A stretch of 31,808 nt of DNA. Origin: Nemertoderma westbladi (taxonomy: Eukaryota; Xenacoelomorpha; Nemertodermatida; Nemertodermatidae). How positions within the stretch are numbered: the stretch's first letter is position 1; the number at the start of each line of letters is the position of its first letter. Location of the stretch: positions 1-31,808 of the forward strand of contig JAUCBJ010002131.1 in NCBI GenBank assembly GCA_032718475.1, written 5' to 3'. Position numbers and translations under genes: made by a program. Under the pieces are notes generated by a model that had not been told where the DNA came from, did no database searches, and saw only the letters and a list, made by a program, of their open reading frames with translations. Positions 30,687 to 31,808 of this stretch are shown here, piece by piece.

Positions 30687-31808
30687 ATGGCTGACACAAA
30701 ACAAACACTGTCAGATAGTCTCCTAGAAAGAACAGTCTGAGACTCAGATAGGAGTGCAGAACATCTGAGACCGAAGTCCAAGTCCCCTCCTACTGTAAGA
30801 AAGGTCATCCCTCCAGTAGTAGTATCAGACCCTAGGCTAGTCAAGCACCGTAGGTCTATCATAGGCACTCGTGCTCAAGTCAAGCGGGACCAAGAGGCAG
30901 CTGTTAAACAGCAGCAACACCCGAACCGAGAACTTATTTCTCAGCGGACCGATAACTCTAGCAGTTCAGACACTGTAGAGTTGACACCCGAAATCGGAGC
31001 AAGGATGGCAGAAGCGGTTTATTCGGATCCACTTCTAATTCTTCCTGAAGCCGTACTCACTAGAGTATTGATCGTGGTGGAGGAACATCAAATTGATTGG
31101 GCGAGAAGTAAGCGATCGACCAAGGACAGTTATGCGGGATACACAATGGAGGAACTAAAGTCTATTGTCGAGACACAATGGAACTTTCCCGGACCCGGAC
31201 TCCCGTTTAACTTATCGGAAGCTGCCTGGGAGGACTTATATCGGATGGGAGTAGTAAAGGATACTCGAGATCCAGCTGTGTGGAAGAGGTTGGCAGCAGG
31301 ATATGTCCAGGCATTCTTCAGTTCTTTGGAGCGACTAGAAGAACACCTATTCCAACAAAGACAAGGACCTCAAGAGCAGGGAGAGCTGCTTTATCAAGTT
31401 AGAGAACGAATCTTACGGATCAGACTGATCCTTTCCGCTTTTGAGGAAGCCTCGAAGAGAAGCCAAGACACGTCGTTGCAAGTTGCCGTAAAGACTTGGT
31501 TCCAACGGGTGAGTCTTAAAGTCCAAGGAACGACACAATGGAAAATTCAGCTAACTGAGCGCGCGACCCACGGAGAATCAACAGACGCTACAGCTATATA
31601 GCTATAAGTTACATCAGAGAAACCTCAGAAGAAGGACGCTATTGACATCTATCTGTCGGACTATCAACGATTTATAGGTGACAAAGAGTTAAGGAGAAGG
31701 CTAGCTGGACTTCACCCTAATAGTGAGGGAGCCAAATTTGTGTTAGACTCATTAGATGCGGAAATGTTAGCCTCGGAGCAGGCTAAATTTGATGAAAGCA
31801 TCCTCATC
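30687..31808 (+). pseudogene. Element A copy 2 ORF1, with premature stops (partial)
   Basis: ATG at 30687 opens the same protein as ORF1 of copy 1, but TGA at 30738-30740 cuts it after 17 codons. The frame then runs open to a small changed block that brings TAG 31599-31601 and TAA 31605-31607, and continues in phase to the window end. Over the Trp-containing domain the two copies share about 93% of residues, and most base changes are silent. So the ORF decayed only after a period under selection. Confidence 0.8.

Larger units (their letters stand above)
27475..31808 (+). mobile_element. Element A copy 2 (5' LTR, leader and start of ORF1; cut by the window end)
   Basis: It starts TGTAAAAGC at 27475, preceded by AGTGC, which would be the left target duplication if it reappears beyond the window. 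LTR, leader and ORF1 follow in the same order as in copy 1, at clearly lower similarity than between the two LTRs of copy 1, so the copies separated earlier. It lies antisense to SF3A3, probably within its intron. The 3' parts, including any pol, are outside the window. Confidence 0.88.

Overview
This is a eukaryotic, almost certainly metazoan, genomic window. It is AT-rich, full of simple repeats, and built mainly from nested retroelements. Its one recognisable host gene is the 3' exon of the splicing factor SF3A3, on the minus strand at about 24335-24862, behind a clear intron acceptor. BEL/Pao-type elements and an APE-type LINE are both present, which fits an invertebrate or lower chordate. 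I cannot name the species.

Layout, left to right. (1) 1-1021: a large inverted-repeat satellite, (GGCTGT)n facing (ACAGCC)n, then about 0.8 kb of (CTCACTCC)n. (2) 1022-2586: AT-rich DNA without genes. (3) 2587-3086 and 21798-23862: the two halves of one decayed LINE, split by an insertion. (4) 3087-21797: the insertion, a giant LTR retrotransposon here called element A (18.7 kb, about 12.2 kb without its own insert). It has 1.2-kb TG...CA LTRs and a 5-bp target duplication, GCGGC. It carries ORF1 (unrecognised, coiled-coil rich), a BEL/Pao-type Gag, a remnant of Pol, and a decayed third ORF. (5) 7843-14369: a second LTR element, B (6.5 kb, two 542-bp LTRs, target duplication AGTAG), inserted inside ORF1 of A. 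B carries only a broken Gag-like ORF and a long tail of tandem repeats. (6) 23863-27474: the SF3A3 exon and what is probably its upstream intron. (7) 27475-31808: the 5' LTR, leader and start of ORF1 of a second copy of element A, antisense to SF3A3 and cut by the window end.

The main result is a three-level nest, LINE <- A <- B. Both insertion junctions are supported by TG...CA ends and exact 5-bp duplications. In both cases removing the insert plus one duplication copy leaves the interrupted reading frame in phase. Element A looks like a Gag-centred, probably non-autonomous lineage. ORF1 and Gag are open (ORF1 apart from B), while protease, reverse transcriptase and most of the integrase are missing, and ORF3 is shattered. 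Differences between the two ORF1 copies are mostly synonymous, so this unrecognised protein has been under purifying selection. The likely working parts are ORF1 and Gag for particle assembly, with enzymes supplied in trans by a full-length relative outside the window. That last step is inference.
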